NCBI RefSeq assembly: GCF_042431545.1
Contig: NZ_JBHLYX010000001.1
From: Pseudoalteromonas xiamenensis
GTDB lineage: Bacteria > Pseudomonadota > Gammaproteobacteria > Enterobacterales > Alteromonadaceae
Length of the DNA stretch: 64,000 bases
Strand: one strand, 5' to 3'
Positions 49,094 through 59,510 of the stretch are shown piece after piece (positions within the stretch are counted from its first letter, which is position 1; every line of letters starts with the position of its first letter). The position numbers and the translations under genes are program-made. The notes under the pieces were generated by a model. It saw nothing but the letters and a program-made list of their open reading frames with translations. It was not told the DNA's origin and ran no database searches.

Positions 49094-51124
49094 ATGAGTA
49101 AAACTTGGTCACTCATTTCTTTCGCTGCAGCATTTGCATCTTTCGCTACGATTGCTTCGACAGATGAAATAACGGAAAAAGACATTCCCCATTTGAAACA
49201 GGAAAGTCAGCATGCAATAGCAAGTAAAAGGGTGACAAACTTATTTACTCGTGCGCACTACAAGCACATCGAATTAAACGATGTGCTCTCAGCTCAAATT
49301 TTTGATCGCTTTGTCGACACCATTGATTTTAACAAAAGTGTCTTGTTACAAAGCGATGTAGAAGCCTTTAAAAAATATCAAAACGCATTTGACGATGGTT
49401 TAACTTCTGGCAAGTTAGACTTTGCTTTTGATTTTTTCAATTTAGCCCTACAACGTCGTTTTGAACGTTACGAATACGCCATTTCTTTACTTGATAAGGA
49501 AATGACGTTCGATAAAGAAGATGACTACGAGTTTGATCGTGAAGACGCCACATGGGCGAAATCTACGGCTGAACTTGATGAGATTTGGCGTCAACGGGTT
49601 AAATACGATGCATTGCGTCTAAAAATGACGGGTAAAGATTGGGCTGGCATAAAAGACGTTTTGACTAAACGCTATAAAAACGCGTTAAAACGTTTGGTTC
49701 AATCAAACGCAGAAGATGCTTTCCAAATCGTCATGAATTCTTTTGCTCGCAGCATTGAAGCACATACTTCTTATCTCTCTCCACGCCGTGCAGAGCAGTT
49801 CAAAATGGACATGGAGCTTGAGCTTGAAGGTATCGGTGCAGTACTTGGCTATGACGAAGATTACACCGTGATCCGCAGCCTTGTCCCGGGTGGCCCCGCG
49901 GATAAATCGGAGCAAATAAAAGCTGACGATAAAATCATTGGTGTTGCACAGGATAAAGAAGACTTTGTTGATGTGATTGGTTGGCGTTTAGACGACGTTG
50001 TCGATCTCATCAAGGGTCCAAAAGGTACTAAAGTCCGTTTACAGTATTTGAAAGGTGCAGACGCTCACGGTACGCCAAAAGTGGTCGAAATCGTACGTGA
50101 CAAAATCCGTTTAGAAGACCGTGCAGCGAAATCTGAAGTATTCCATGCCAATTATTCGAATCTAACGAGTAAAGTAGGGGTGATAGAAATACCAAGTTTC
50201 TATAACAACCTCTCTAAAGACGTTAAAGCAGAAATTGCGAAATTAAAAGAAGAGAAAGTGGACGGGATCATTATCGATCTTCGTCAAAACGGCGGTGGTT
50301 CGCTCTATGAAGCGACTCAATTAACCGGTTTGTTTATCGACCAAGGTCCTGTGGTTCAAATTCACACGCTTAACAACCGTATTGAAGCACAAGAAGACCG
50401 AGATGGCGTTGTCTTTTATGATGGCCCTATGACGGTATTAGTTGATAGATACAGTGCATCCGCATCTGAAATATTTGCTGCTGCAATGCAAGATTATGGT
50501 CGTGCGGTTATCATTGGTGAGCAAACCTTTGGTAAAGGTACCGTTCAACAGCACAAACCACTTGGCCGTGCTTATGATCTGTATGATAACCCTCTAGGTA
50601 GCGTGCAGTATACGATTGCGAAGTTCTATCGTATTAACGGTGGGAGTACCCAACATAAAGGTGTTGTGCCTGATATTTCGTTCCCGTCTGCAGTTGATCC
50701 AGCTGATTGGGGTGAAAGCCAAGAGGATAATGCATTACCTTGGGATAGTATTTTACGCGCAAAGTACAGCACAGTTGACGCATTAGGTGGGGCGGTAAGT
50801 TACTTAAGCGAATTACACAACAAACGTATTAAATCTGAGCCAGAATTCAATTACGTGTTCGAAGATATTGAACGCTATAAGAAAGAAAAAGACGATAAGA
50901 CGATTTCACTTGTTGAAGCTAAACGTATTCAAGAACGAGAAGAGCGCGATGCACGAGCATTGAAACGAGCAAATGAACGCTTAGCTCGTCTTGGCAAAGA
51001 TAAAATCGAAAAGTTGGACGATGCACCTGAAGTATTAGCCGAGCTTGACCCATTTTTGGAAGAAGCCGCTTTGATTACTCAGGATTTAATCACCTACGGC
51101 CGACTGGCTAAGAATACAAAATAA
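49094..51124 (+). CDS. prc: Tail-specific protease Prc
   Basis: Periplasmic serine protease (S41) that cuts proteins at their C-terminus, for example FtsI and ssrA-tagged or lipoprotein substrates. 676 residues from the ATG at 49094, with AAAAGGAGTCGC upstream; the frame is open from 49019 but that lies inside proQ. Signal peptide MSKTWSLISFAAAFASFATIAS. PDZ domain around GIGAVLGYDEDYTVIRSLVPGGP. Catalytic Ser456 in RYSASASEIF and Lys481 in FGKGTVQ. Charged C-terminal region as in E. coli Prc. It follows proQ in one unit and has a strong terminator. Confidence 0.95.
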   Translation: MSKTWSLISFAAAFASFATIASTDEITEKDIPHLKQESQHAIASKRVTNLFTRAHYKHIELNDVLSAQIFDRFVDTIDFNKSVLLQSDVEAFKKYQNAFDDGLTSGKLDFAFDFFNLALQRRFERYEYAISLLDKEMTFDKEDDYEFDREDATWAKSTAELDEIWRQRVKYDALRLKMTGKDWAGIKDVLTKRYKNALKRLVQSNAEDAFQIVMNSFARSIEAHTSYLSPRRAEQFKMDMELELEGIGAVLGYDEDYTVIRSLVPGGPADKSEQIKADDKIIGVAQDKEDFVDVIGWRLDDVVDLIKGPKGTKVRLQYLKGADAHGTPKVVEIVRDKIRLEDRAAKSEVFHANYSNLTSKVGVIEIPSFYNNLSKDVKAEIAKLKEEKVDGIIIDLRQNGGGSLYEATQLTGLFIDQGPVVQIHTLNNRIEAQEDRDGVVFYDGPMTVLVDRYSASASEIFAAAMQDYGRAVIIGEQTFGKGTVQQHKPLGRAYDLYDNPLGSVQYTIAKFYRINGGSTQHKGVVPDISFPSAVDPADWGESQEDNALPWDSILRAKYSTVDALGGAVSYLSELHNKRIKSEPEFNYVFEDIERYKKEKDDKTISLVEAKRIQEREERDARALKRANERLARLGKDKIEKLDDAPEVLAELDPFLEEAALITQDLITYGRLAKNTK

Positions 51125-51125
51125 G

Positions 51126-51153
51126 CAAAAAAGGCGCCTTAGCGCCTTTTTTA
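51126..51153 (+). terminator. Terminator of prc
   Basis: Stem AAAAAGGCGC, CTTA loop, GCGCCTTTTTT. It lies directly after the prc stop. Confidence 0.9.
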
Positions 51154-51155
51154 TT

Positions 51156-51453
51156 ACGCATCTCTCGCTTGCTTTGGTATCATGGCGTCTTTATACCAAT
51201 GTCTATTTATCAGTGCTTAGTTCAAATAGGGTGTTGGCTGCCAACGGTAAGTCTTTAGTTGATTGTGCAAGTTAACTGATACGTAAGCCTTGGTCGCTAA
51301 GAAGTCTAACTGAGAGACATGCAAGTAAATCAACTGAATGTGAGTTCGGCTAGAGTACCCATAGAGAGTAATCGGCAGTTCAGCAAACTAGAAATAGTCA
51401 TAAAGTAGAAAATAATAATAAGCGCATCTTGCTGCGCATCGGAGCAACGAGTC
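51156..51453. other. Intergenic region prc-nhaC
   Basis: About 300 bases with no gene. It contains a dyad TTGGTAT-(12 nt)-ATACCAA at 51174-51199; such TTGGTAT/ATACCAA palindromes are frequent between genes in Pseudoalteromonas relatives, so this may be a decayed repeat copy (inference). The rest should hold the nhaC promoter and leader. No RNA gene seen. Confidence 0.5.
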
Positions 51454-52914
51454 TTGAAAGAAATAAAACAACCTACCTATATTGACGCTCTTATTCCAAT
51501 TACAGTTTTGGTCAGCTTACTTGGAGCTGCTGTATTTCTGTTTGGTGATAATTCCTCGTCAGGTCCAAACCAAATTGCGTTGTTGTTTGCAACCTTCACT
51601 GCAGCCTTGATTGGGTTGAAAAATGGCTACACATGGAAAACGCTTGAAGAAGCGATGATCAAAGGTATCACAATATCACTAGGCGCTATTTTGATCTTGC
51701 TCATGGTCGGCGCACTTATTGGCACATGGTTATTGTCAGGCACAGTACCGACATTAATATATTACGGTTTGCAGATTATTGATCCTCAGTGGTTTTATGC
51801 TGCGAGTTGCCTAATATGCGGAATCGTTGCGATGAGTATCGGTAGTTCTTGGACTACCGCTGCAACGATAGGTGTTGCATTACTGGGCGTTGCGACCGGT
51901 CTAGGGTTAGATCATGTAGTCACGGCAGGTGCTGTAATTTCTGGAGCGTATTTCGGAGATAAATTAAGCCCACTTTCTGAAACAACCAATTTGGCACCTG
52001 CAGTTGCTGGCGCTGATCTGTTTGACCATATTCAGCATATGCTTTGGACAACGGTTCCTAGTTTCGTTATTGCGCTCATTATTTTCTTAGTGATGGGATT
52101 TAATGCTGAAGTGTCGAGCGAGGCACATCAAATAGAAGCGATAGTCAGTATTTTGCAAGCTAACTTTAACATCAGTTTAGTGATGTTGGTTCCGCTAATT
52201 GTTCTATTGACGTTAGCAATCAGGAAGATGCCTGCGTTTCCCGCAATTTCAATTGGTGCCGTGATAGGCGCCGTTTGGGCTCTTCTGTTTCAAGGTGACT
52301 TAATTGCAAAACAAGTAGAAGTTGGTCAAGGCGAATTGATTGGGCAGTTCAAACTCGTGTGGCAAACGTTCTTCGCAGGGTTTAGTATTGACACTGGCGA
52401 CACAAAAATGAATGACCTGCTAAGCGGTGGCGGTATGGCGAGTATGCTTACGACCACTTGGTTGGTGATGACTGCACTCATGTTCGGTGCAATCATGGAA
52501 AAAACAGGTTTGCTTGAAATGTTTGTTAAAAGCATTTTGAAAGTTGCACGTCGAACAGGCTCGCTTATCGCTGCGACTATCGCGACGTGTATCGGCACTA
52601 ATGCCGTAGCAGCGGATCAATACATCGCAATCGTTGTGCCAGGTAGAATGTTTAAAGAGGAATATAAGAAGCGAGGCCTCAAAGCGGTTAACTTGTCTCG
52701 TACTTTAGAAGATGGCGGTACGATCACGAGCCCACTTATCCCTTGGAATACTTGCGGCGCTTATATGCAAAGCGTTTTGATGGTTAATCCATTTGACTAT
52801 GCCTTTTATGCGTTCTTTAATTTAATAAATCCTGTCCTTGCGATAGTCTACGCCTACTTAGGTATTAAAATATTGAAGATAAAGCCTAAGCACTTGGAAG
52901 ACTCTGCAGAATAA
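51454..52914 (+). CDS. nhaC: Na+/H+ antiporter NhaC family
   Basis: 486-residue inner-membrane antiporter with about eleven to twelve helices. The family markers are MSIGSSWTTAATIGVALLGVA, AYFGDKLSPLSETTNLAP and EDGGTITSPLIPWNTCGAYMQ. It should export Na+ or, in some members, malate/lactate. The start is a TTG at 51454 with GGAG nine bases upstream; the sequence MKEIKQPTYIDALIPITVLV is the expected N-terminus and the next ATG would cut off two helices. It fits a marine, Na+-cycling cell. A terminator follows just before pepN. Confidence 0.9.
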   Translation: MKEIKQPTYIDALIPITVLVSLLGAAVFLFGDNSSSGPNQIALLFATFTAALIGLKNGYTWKTLEEAMIKGITISLGAILILLMVGALIGTWLLSGTVPTLIYYGLQIIDPQWFYAASCLICGIVAMSIGSSWTTAATIGVALLGVATGLGLDHVVTAGAVISGAYFGDKLSPLSETTNLAPAVAGADLFDHIQHMLWTTVPSFVIALIIFLVMGFNAEVSSEAHQIEAIVSILQANFNISLVMLVPLIVLLTLAIRKMPAFPAISIGAVIGAVWALLFQGDLIAKQVEVGQGELIGQFKLVWQTFFAGFSIDTGDTKMNDLLSGGGMASMLTTTWLVMTALMFGAIMEKTGLLEMFVKSILKVARRTGSLIAATIATCIGTNAVAADQYIAIVVPGRMFKEEYKKRGLKAVNLSRTLEDGGTITSPLIPWNTCGAYMQSVLMVNPFDYAFYAFFNLINPVLAIVYAYLGIKILKIKPKHLEDSAE

Positions 52915-52921
52915 TGCAAAA

Positions 52922-52952
52922 TTCGCCTCAACATTGTTGGGGCGTTTTTTTA
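52922..52952 (+). terminator. Terminator of nhaC
   Basis: Stem CGCCTCAAC / GTTGGGGCG with one G-U pair and a 3-nt loop, then seven T. It ends just before the pepN ribosome-binding site. Confidence 0.8.
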
Positions 52953-52963
52953 AGGAAGTCATC

Positions 52964-55552
52964 ATGTCAACAAAACCTCAAGCAAAGTATTTAAAGGATT
53001 ACACTCCTCCTAGCCACCATGCCGAGTCTATCGAACTGACCTTTGAACTCTCGCCAAATGAGACGCTCGTAACAGCGCACTCAATTTGGGTAGCAGAATC
53101 TGATGCGACAACGGTATTAAGTTTAGATGGCGTTGATTTGGATTTAGTAGAGCTCAAAGTCGATGGCGTTGCCTTTGACTCATATGAACTGAGTGAGAAC
53201 AAATTAATCCTATCTTCGCTACCTTCGCGTTTTAGCTTAGAAATTAAGACTAAAATTGATCCTGCAAACAACTCCTCTCTGGAAGGTTTATATCAATCTG
53301 CAGGTGCATACTGTACGCAATGTGAAGCCGAGGGTTTTAGGAAAATTACCTATTTTCTTGATAGACCAGATGTATTAACTGTTTATACGGTTAAAGTAAT
53401 TGCAGCCCAACATATCCCTTATCTACTTTCAAATGGCAATAAGATAGAAGAAGGGCAGTTAAGCGACGGTCGTCATTATGCAACATGGCATGATCCGTAT
53501 CGTAAACCTAGCTACTTATTCGCACTTGTCGCAGGTGATTTTGACGTTTTAAAAGATACGTTTAAAACTCGTTCAGGAAGAGACGTTGAGCTCGCTTTAT
53601 TTGTAGACAAAGGAAACTTGCCAAAAGCGCCACATGCAATGAACTCGTTAAAAGCAGCTATGGCATGGGATGAAACACGATTCAATCTTGAATACGACCT
53701 CGATATTTACATGATAGTTGCGGTCGACTTTTTCAATATGGGCGCGATGGAAAACAAAGGACTAAATATCTTCAATAGTGCCTGCGTTCTCGCTAATCAG
53801 GAAACTGCGACCGACAGAGACTACCATACAATTGAATCAATCGTCGGTCATGAGTACTTCCATAACTGGACTGGTAACCGTATCACTTGTCGCGATTGGT
53901 TTCAGTTGTCCTTGAAAGAGGGTTTAACCGTATTTCGTGATCAAGAATTTAGTTCAGATCTTGGCTCGAGAGGTCTCAATCGTATCGATGCGGTCAATGC
54001 CATGCGAATGCATCAATTTGCGGAAGATGAAGGGCCTATGGCGCACCCAATTCGCCCTGAGAAAGTAATTGAAATGAATAACTTCTATACCGTTACGGTA
54101 TACAACAAAGGTGCGGAAGTGATTCGGATGTTGCATTCTCTGCTCGGCGAGGAAGGTTTTCAAAAAGGAATGCAGTTGTATGTAGGACGCCATGATGGAC
54201 AAGCGGCGACCTGTGATGATTTTGTCGCTGCAATGTCCGATGCAAATAATGTGGACCTCGGCCAATTTAAATTGTGGTACAACCAGCATGGAACGACAAC
54301 GTTAAATGCAAAGTCGAAGTTCGATGAGCAAAGCCGTCGCTTTACGCTGACGTTGACTCAGCGTCCACCTAAAAACAATGCCAGTCAACCACCACTACTT
54401 ATTCCAGTTGCGATTCAATTGCTAGATCTTAACGGTAACGACATTGACCTCAGCAATGCATCAAACGTTGTTAATAATGTTCTTCAATTAAGTGACTACG
54501 AGCAAACATTTGAGTTTGAGAATATTCAAAGTGAGCCTGTCGTCGTGTTGTTAGAAGACTTTTCCGCGCCCGTTAAAGTTCAATTCGAACAGTGCCTAGA
54601 AGATAAGCTCCATATTCTTAAATTTGCCCGAAGTGACTATTCTCGCTGGGAGGCCATGCAACAAATCTTTACCCATGCGGTTGTTGAAGCAGTAAATAAC
54701 GAAACACGTGATATTGACTCAAGAATAGTTGATGCGTGTAAATCGCTTTTGGAGAAGCCCGTTGGTGATTTAGCATTACTAAGCGAATTATTAATACTGC
54801 CGAACTTTGAAACACTCGCGAGTCAGTTTGATACAACACCAGTGGACGCGCTTATCGAGATTATCGATGGTTTTGAACAGCAACTCGCCGAAAAACTGAA
54901 ACCATATTGGCGCACTGTCTATGCGAATTTGGCAGAGAATCATGCTCTAAATGCACAAGGGGTAGGCGTCCGTTCGCTTCAAAATACTTGTTTGTATTAC
55001 CTTGCTAAAGTTTCAGATGCTGAAATTGATGGTTGGTTGGAAAACGCGGCGCTTAGTGCAAACATGACGACCAAGCTCGGCGCGTTACGTGCGATGGTTG
55101 GCGCCACGCATTCATTACTTGAAGAATCAATGACTCGCTTTGATGGTCAATGGCGACATGATTTGTTGGTCATGGATAAGTGGTTTGCAATGCAGGCAAT
55201 GCGTAGAGATGAAAATGCAATTGCCCGCTTAAAATCGCTATTTACACATCCTTGTTTTGATAAAAGTAATCCTAACCGTGTAAGGGCTTTGATCGGAAGC
55301 TTTGCACGCGCAAACGTTCGTCATTTTCATAGAATTGACGGGCAGGGTTATCAAATTCTCGGGGATTTGCTCATTGAGTTAAACGATATTAATCCACAAA
55401 ATGCATCAAGAATGCTAACGCCATTTATGGGTTGGAAGCGCTTTGATGGACATCGGGCTGAACAAATGAAGTCTCAGCTACAGCGACTCGCCGATTTACC
55501 GAATCTAAGTGACGATCTATTTGAAAAGGTAGAAAAGGCGCTAGCGGGCTAA
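52964..55552 (+). CDS. pepN: Aminopeptidase N (PepN), M1 family
   Basis: 862-residue zinc aminopeptidase of broad specificity, main cytoplasmic alanyl aminopeptidase. ATG at 52964 with AAGGAAG upstream; the upstream in-frame start lies in the nhaC terminator. The exopeptidase motif is GAMEN (260-264), the zinc site HEYFH (His296, Glu297, His300), with a third ligand Glu in EGLTVFRDQEF. The C-terminal helical region is of normal length. Residue numbers are close to E. coli (297, 298, 301). It is followed by DUF2835 with a one-base overlap. Confidence 0.96.
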   Translation: MSTKPQAKYLKDYTPPSHHAESIELTFELSPNETLVTAHSIWVAESDATTVLSLDGVDLDLVELKVDGVAFDSYELSENKLILSSLPSRFSLEIKTKIDPANNSSLEGLYQSAGAYCTQCEAEGFRKITYFLDRPDVLTVYTVKVIAAQHIPYLLSNGNKIEEGQLSDGRHYATWHDPYRKPSYLFALVAGDFDVLKDTFKTRSGRDVELALFVDKGNLPKAPHAMNSLKAAMAWDETRFNLEYDLDIYMIVAVDFFNMGAMENKGLNIFNSACVLANQETATDRDYHTIESIVGHEYFHNWTGNRITCRDWFQLSLKEGLTVFRDQEFSSDLGSRGLNRIDAVNAMRMHQFAEDEGPMAHPIRPEKVIEMNNFYTVTVYNKGAEVIRMLHSLLGEEGFQKGMQLYVGRHDGQAATCDDFVAAMSDANNVDLGQFKLWYNQHGTTTLNAKSKFDEQSRRFTLTLTQRPPKNNASQPPLLIPVAIQLLDLNGNDIDLSNASNVVNNVLQLSDYEQTFEFENIQSEPVVVLLEDFSAPVKVQFEQCLEDKLHILKFARSDYSRWEAMQQIFTHAVVEAVNNETRDIDSRIVDACKSLLEKPVGDLALLSELLILPNFETLASQFDTTPVDALIEIIDGFEQQLAEKLKPYWRTVYANLAENHALNAQGVGVRSLQNTCLYYLAKVSDAEIDGWLENAALSANMTTKLGALRAMVGATHSLLEESMTRFDGQWRHDLLVMDKWFAMQAMRRDENAIARLKSLFTHPCFDKSNPNRVRALIGSFARANVRHFHRIDGQGYQILGDLLIELNDINPQNASRMLTPFMGWKRFDGHRAEQMKSQLQRLADLPNLSDDLFEKVEKALAG

Positions 55553-55773
55553 TGAAGGAATATTTGTTCACACTCGCACTGACGCATGATCAATGTATGC
55601 ATTATTACCAAGGTACAGTGCAGTTTGTACAAGTTATGTCTGATGATGGGAAGCGAATCCGCTTCCCAGCTGCTCGATTACGTCCTTTTATCAGTTCAAT
55701 AGGGATACGTGGTCGATTCAGATTAATCTTGTCTGAAAACAATCAGTTTCAAAGCTTAGAAAAAATACTTTAA
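55552..55773 (+). CDS. DUF2835 family small protein
   Basis: 73-residue protein with the DUF2835 pattern: short N-terminal strand (YLFTLALTHDQCMHYYQG), GKRIRFPAARLRPFISSIGIRGRFRLIL. It begins on the last base of the pepN stop (TAATG), so it depends on pepN translation; the same pairing occurs in other gammaproteobacteria. The fold looks like a small beta barrel; no catalytic residues. Function unknown; a nucleic-acid-binding role is possible because of its Arg-rich surface. Confidence 0.85.
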   Translation: MKEYLFTLALTHDQCMHYYQGTVQFVQVMSDDGKRIRFPAARLRPFISSIGIRGRFRLILSENNQFQSLEKIL

Positions 55774-55999
55774 TCGCATATAAATATTGTATTTTTGTTA
55801 AATGGGTTTGTTCTAAACTTAAATTACGTGTTATAACTTATCTGGTTGGACGTCTTACCAAGTAAAAATGTGTCAACATTAGCAAGTATATGCACCGATT
55901 GAACGCGTTCAATTTGTATTTTTACAAATTCGCTTCTATCGTTACGACAACAAAAAACAATAACTTGATAATAATTACCCGCCAAAGGGGGGAGAAATA

Positions 56000-58114
56000 A
56001 TGACAACAAGACTGCAATTTGTGAAAAATAAAATCACGCTCGGTCTTAGTGCTGCATTGCTAGTTGGCAGCACAGCTGCTCAAGCTGCAAGTTTTGAAGT
56101 TGGCGAATTTGATGTTACGTTCGATTCTACGTTTTCTTACGGTCAAAGTATCCGTATCGAAGACCGTGATTTTACCTTCATCGGTAAAAGTAACCATCCT
56201 CGCTTCAATTGGACTGGCTATAATGCAGCGATAGGGAATACGATATACTCATCCTCAGAAGTATGGGCTCAACCAGGTGCATACTCGAATAATGGTGACG
56301 CGGGCGATTTAAACTTCGACGCGGGTGATACGTTCTCTCAATTAATCAAAGGTACACACGAACTTTCAATCCGTCAGGAAAACTGGGGGATTTTTTCGCG
56401 TTTCATGTACTTCTATGATTTTGCCATGGAAGACGGTGATTTCGCATACAAAAATCCAGTTTCTGGCGCTTCTGTTGACCCATGTGAAAACGATGACACA
56501 GCAGCATTAGTCTGTTCAGACTTCCGTCTTCTTGATGCATTTGTTTGGGCAAACTTTGATTTAAATAACGGTAACAACCCACTCTCGGTACGTGTTGGAC
56601 AACAAGTGCTAAACTGGGGTGAAAGTACGTTAATTTCTCACGGTATCAACGTAAACCCAGTTGATATTGACCGTTTAAAAGCGGCAGGTGCAGAACTTAA
56701 AGAAGCCTTTATACCTGTAGGTATGTTCTGGGCGTCATTAGGCGTAACGGAAAATTTAACACTAGAAGCGTTTTACCAATATAAGTGGCAAGAAACACGT
56801 CTTCCAGCTACTGGTAGTTACTTCTCAACCAACGATTTCGCATCTGAAAACGGCTACTCTCAAAATATCCAGTTAGGCTTTACGTCAAATCCTGATATCG
56901 ATTTAACCCACCTTACTTCCGTGCTAAATAATTTAGATACATATTGGAAAGGTGCGTTAACTGCGAAGGGTCTAGACGCAACAGATCCTGCCGTTTTAAC
57001 AAGTGCATCTGCACAGTCTCTACTTGCACAAATGTATTTAGCCTACCCAACTAAGGTGGCGCTTAAAGGCAAAGGGGATGCAGGTAAAACAGAACCACAA
57101 GATGCAGGACAATACGGTCTTAAGCTTGCTTGGTATTCACCTGAACTAAATGAAACAGAATTTGGTTTGTACTACACGAATTACCATAGTCGAGTACCAC
57201 TTATTTCAGGTAAAGCGTCTAACTTTACTCAAGCGGCGATTGTGAAAGATTTGGCTTACATCAGCCAAAATACAATTACAGAAGATAACATTACAAACCT
57301 GAATGCCTTCACAAAAGGCCAAATCGTTTACCCTGAAGATATCGAACTATATGGTTTAAGCTTCAATACGACGGTTGCTGAAACGGCGGTGTCGGGTGAA
57401 TTTGCTTATCGTAAAGGTGAACCTCTACAGATTGATGACGTAGAGCTATTGTATGCTGGTATGGCTGAACAATTGGCTTATGCTGGTATTCGTCCTGATT
57501 TTGCGGGTCTATCGCAAATGAGTCAGGGTGACCAAGTCGCTTATGTTAATCCAGGTGAAATCGCACAGGGTTACATTGAGCGCGATACAATGCAGTTGCA
57601 GTTCACTGCAACACATCTATTCGGTCCATCTTTAGGTGCGGATAGTTGGGCAGTTGTGGGCGAGGCTGGTGTTGTAACTATTAAAGATATGCCAACTTAC
57701 GACGAATTACGTCTAAACGTCGCGGGTACTGGACGTAGTGGCACAATTGAAGGTGTCCCTGGCAATAGTTACGATTTACTGCACATTGCACTTTCAAATG
57801 GTCCTGAAACGAATCCGTTCCCAACGGCAACGTCTTGGGGTTACCGTTTAATTGCAAAAGGTGAATACAACAACCTATTCTCGGGCGTAAACTTCTCGCC
57901 ACGTGTTGTATTTTCTCACGACGTGAATGGCACGACACCAGATCCAATGTTCTTATTCGTCGAAGACAGAAAGTCGTTGGGCGTAACGCTTAACTTTAAC
58001 TACCAAAACGCATGGTCATTTGACTTTGGTTATAACGCGTTCTGGGGCGGCGGCGCGACTAATACATTCGCAGACCGTGATTTCGTGTCTTTCAATATTA
58101 AGTATTCAATCTAA
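56000..58114 (+). CDS. DUF1302 family outer-membrane protein
   Basis: 704-residue exported protein. Signal peptide MTTRLQFVKNKITLGLSAAL continuing to AAQAA (cleavage near residue 30). The mature chain has alternating beta-strand-type patterns (FSRFMYFYDF, LSVRVGQQVLNWGE, LTLEAFYQYKWQET) and ends in a strand DFVSFNIKYSI, consistent with a beta barrel. It is of the DUF1302 family, which pairs with DUF1329. Role unknown; a pore or receptor for hydrophobic compounds is the usual guess. It has a purine-rich AAAGGGGGGAG RBS. The next gene starts 10 bases after its stop. Confidence 0.82.
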   Translation: MTTRLQFVKNKITLGLSAALLVGSTAAQAASFEVGEFDVTFDSTFSYGQSIRIEDRDFTFIGKSNHPRFNWTGYNAAIGNTIYSSSEVWAQPGAYSNNGDAGDLNFDAGDTFSQLIKGTHELSIRQENWGIFSRFMYFYDFAMEDGDFAYKNPVSGASVDPCENDDTAALVCSDFRLLDAFVWANFDLNNGNNPLSVRVGQQVLNWGESTLISHGINVNPVDIDRLKAAGAELKEAFIPVGMFWASLGVTENLTLEAFYQYKWQETRLPATGSYFSTNDFASENGYSQNIQLGFTSNPDIDLTHLTSVLNNLDTYWKGALTAKGLDATDPAVLTSASAQSLLAQMYLAYPTKVALKGKGDAGKTEPQDAGQYGLKLAWYSPELNETEFGLYYTNYHSRVPLISGKASNFTQAAIVKDLAYISQNTITEDNITNLNAFTKGQIVYPEDIELYGLSFNTTVAETAVSGEFAYRKGEPLQIDDVELLYAGMAEQLAYAGIRPDFAGLSQMSQGDQVAYVNPGEIAQGYIERDTMQLQFTATHLFGPSLGADSWAVVGEAGVVTIKDMPTYDELRLNVAGTGRSGTIEGVPGNSYDLLHIALSNGPETNPFPTATSWGYRLIAKGEYNNLFSGVNFSPRVVFSHDVNGTTPDPMFLFVEDRKSLGVTLNFNYQNAWSFDFGYNAFWGGGATNTFADRDFVSFNIKYSI

Positions 58115-58124
58115 GGGCTTAAGT

Positions 58125-59492
58125 ATGTTTAAAAAACCAACTCTTATTGCTGCAGCCCTAATCGGGTTATTCTCGGCACCAGTGGTTATGGCAAAGATGA
58201 CCGCTGAACAAGCCGCTCGTTTAGGCAAAGATTTAACGCCAATCGGTGCAGAAAAAGCGGGTAATGCTGACGGTTCTATTCCAGCATGGGATGGCGGTAT
58301 TACTAAACCAATCGCAGGTTACACGGTTGGCATGCACCATCCAGATCCCTACGCAGATGACAAAATTATTCTAACAATTACGAAAGCGAATCTAGAACAA
58401 TACAAACAATACCTGAGCCCAGGGCAAGTGGCATTGTTTGAAGCGTATCCAGACACTTTCAAAATGAACATCTATCCAACGCGTCGCAGTGCGGCTTATC
58501 CTCAGTTCGTTTACGATGCAACAAAAACGTATGCAACGACTGCAGAGCTAATTGGAGATGGTAACGGTATTAAAAACACCGCAATCGGTATTCCTTTCCC
58601 TGTACCGCAAAATGGTTTAGAGGCTATCTGGAACCATTTGTTACGTTATCGTGGCCTTTCAATTGCGCGTTTTGGTGGTCAAGCTATGCCAACTGAGTCT
58701 GGTGATTTCAATATCATTGGATTTGATGAACAATTGTTAGTTAAGTACTCTGAACCATCGGTTACGCCGAAAGAACTTGAAGAATCAAACATTCTATTTA
58801 AGTTCAAACAAGCCGTAACAGAACCAGCACGTCTTGCTGGTACTGCATTACTTGTTCATGAAACCATGGACCAAGTAAAGACACCACGCCAAGCTTGGAC
58901 TTATAACACTGGGCAAAGACGTGTACGCCGTGCACCAAACGTTGCTTATGATGCTCCAGGAACAGCGTCAGATAGTCTTCGTACTACCGATGACTTCGAT
59001 ATGTTTAACGGCTCTCCAGACCGTTACACGTGGACGCTTAAAGGTAAGCAGGAGATGTATATCCCGTACAACAGCTACAAACTGCATAGTGACAAGCTGA
59101 AGTATGAAGATATTATCAAGCCAGGCCATATTAACCCGGAACACGTCCGTTATGAAAAACACCGTGTATGGGTTGTTGAAGCGAATCTAAAAGAAGGCAC
59201 TCGTCACATTTATAAGAAACGTGTGTTCTTCATTGATGAAGATAGCTGGCAAATCCACATCGCGGATTCGTATGATAACCGTGATCAATTATATCGTGTC
59301 GCGATGGCGCACGGTCTAAATTACTATGAAGTGCCAACCCATTGGAGTACGCTAGACGTATATCACGATCTTAACTCTCGCCGTTATCTAGCAATTGGGT
59401 TGGATAACGAAGAAAAGATGTACGACTTTAGCCAAACGTTCCAAGACAACGAGTTTACGCCAAATGCGTTACGTCGTGAGGGTACTCGATAA
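58125..59492 (+). CDS. DUF1329 family periplasmic protein
   Basis: 455-residue exported protein with signal peptide MFKKPTLIAAALIGLFSAPVVMA. The mature part begins MTAEQAARLGKDLTPIGAEK, with AGNADGSIPAWDGGI, and RRVRRAPNVAYDAPGTASD in the middle; these are DUF1329 hallmarks. The structure is predicted to resemble LolA/LolB-type half-barrels that bind lipids. The start is the ATG at 58125 (AAGGG upstream); in-frame codons further up lie in the DUF1302 gene. It is always next to DUF1302. Its role is probably as a carrier of hydrophobic molecules across the periplasm (inference). Confidence 0.85.
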   Translation: MFKKPTLIAAALIGLFSAPVVMAKMTAEQAARLGKDLTPIGAEKAGNADGSIPAWDGGITKPIAGYTVGMHHPDPYADDKIILTITKANLEQYKQYLSPGQVALFEAYPDTFKMNIYPTRRSAAYPQFVYDATKTYATTAELIGDGNGIKNTAIGIPFPVPQNGLEAIWNHLLRYRGLSIARFGGQAMPTESGDFNIIGFDEQLLVKYSEPSVTPKELEESNILFKFKQAVTEPARLAGTALLVHETMDQVKTPRQAWTYNTGQRRVRRAPNVAYDAPGTASDSLRTTDDFDMFNGSPDRYTWTLKGKQEMYIPYNSYKLHSDKLKYEDIIKPGHINPEHVRYEKHRVWVVEANLKEGTRHIYKKRVFFIDEDSWQIHIADSYDNRDQLYRVAMAHGLNYYEVPTHWSTLDVYHDLNSRRYLAIGLDNEEKMYDFSQTFQDNEFTPNALRREGTR

Positions 59493-59510
59493 GCGTGTAA
59501 TATGGGACTA

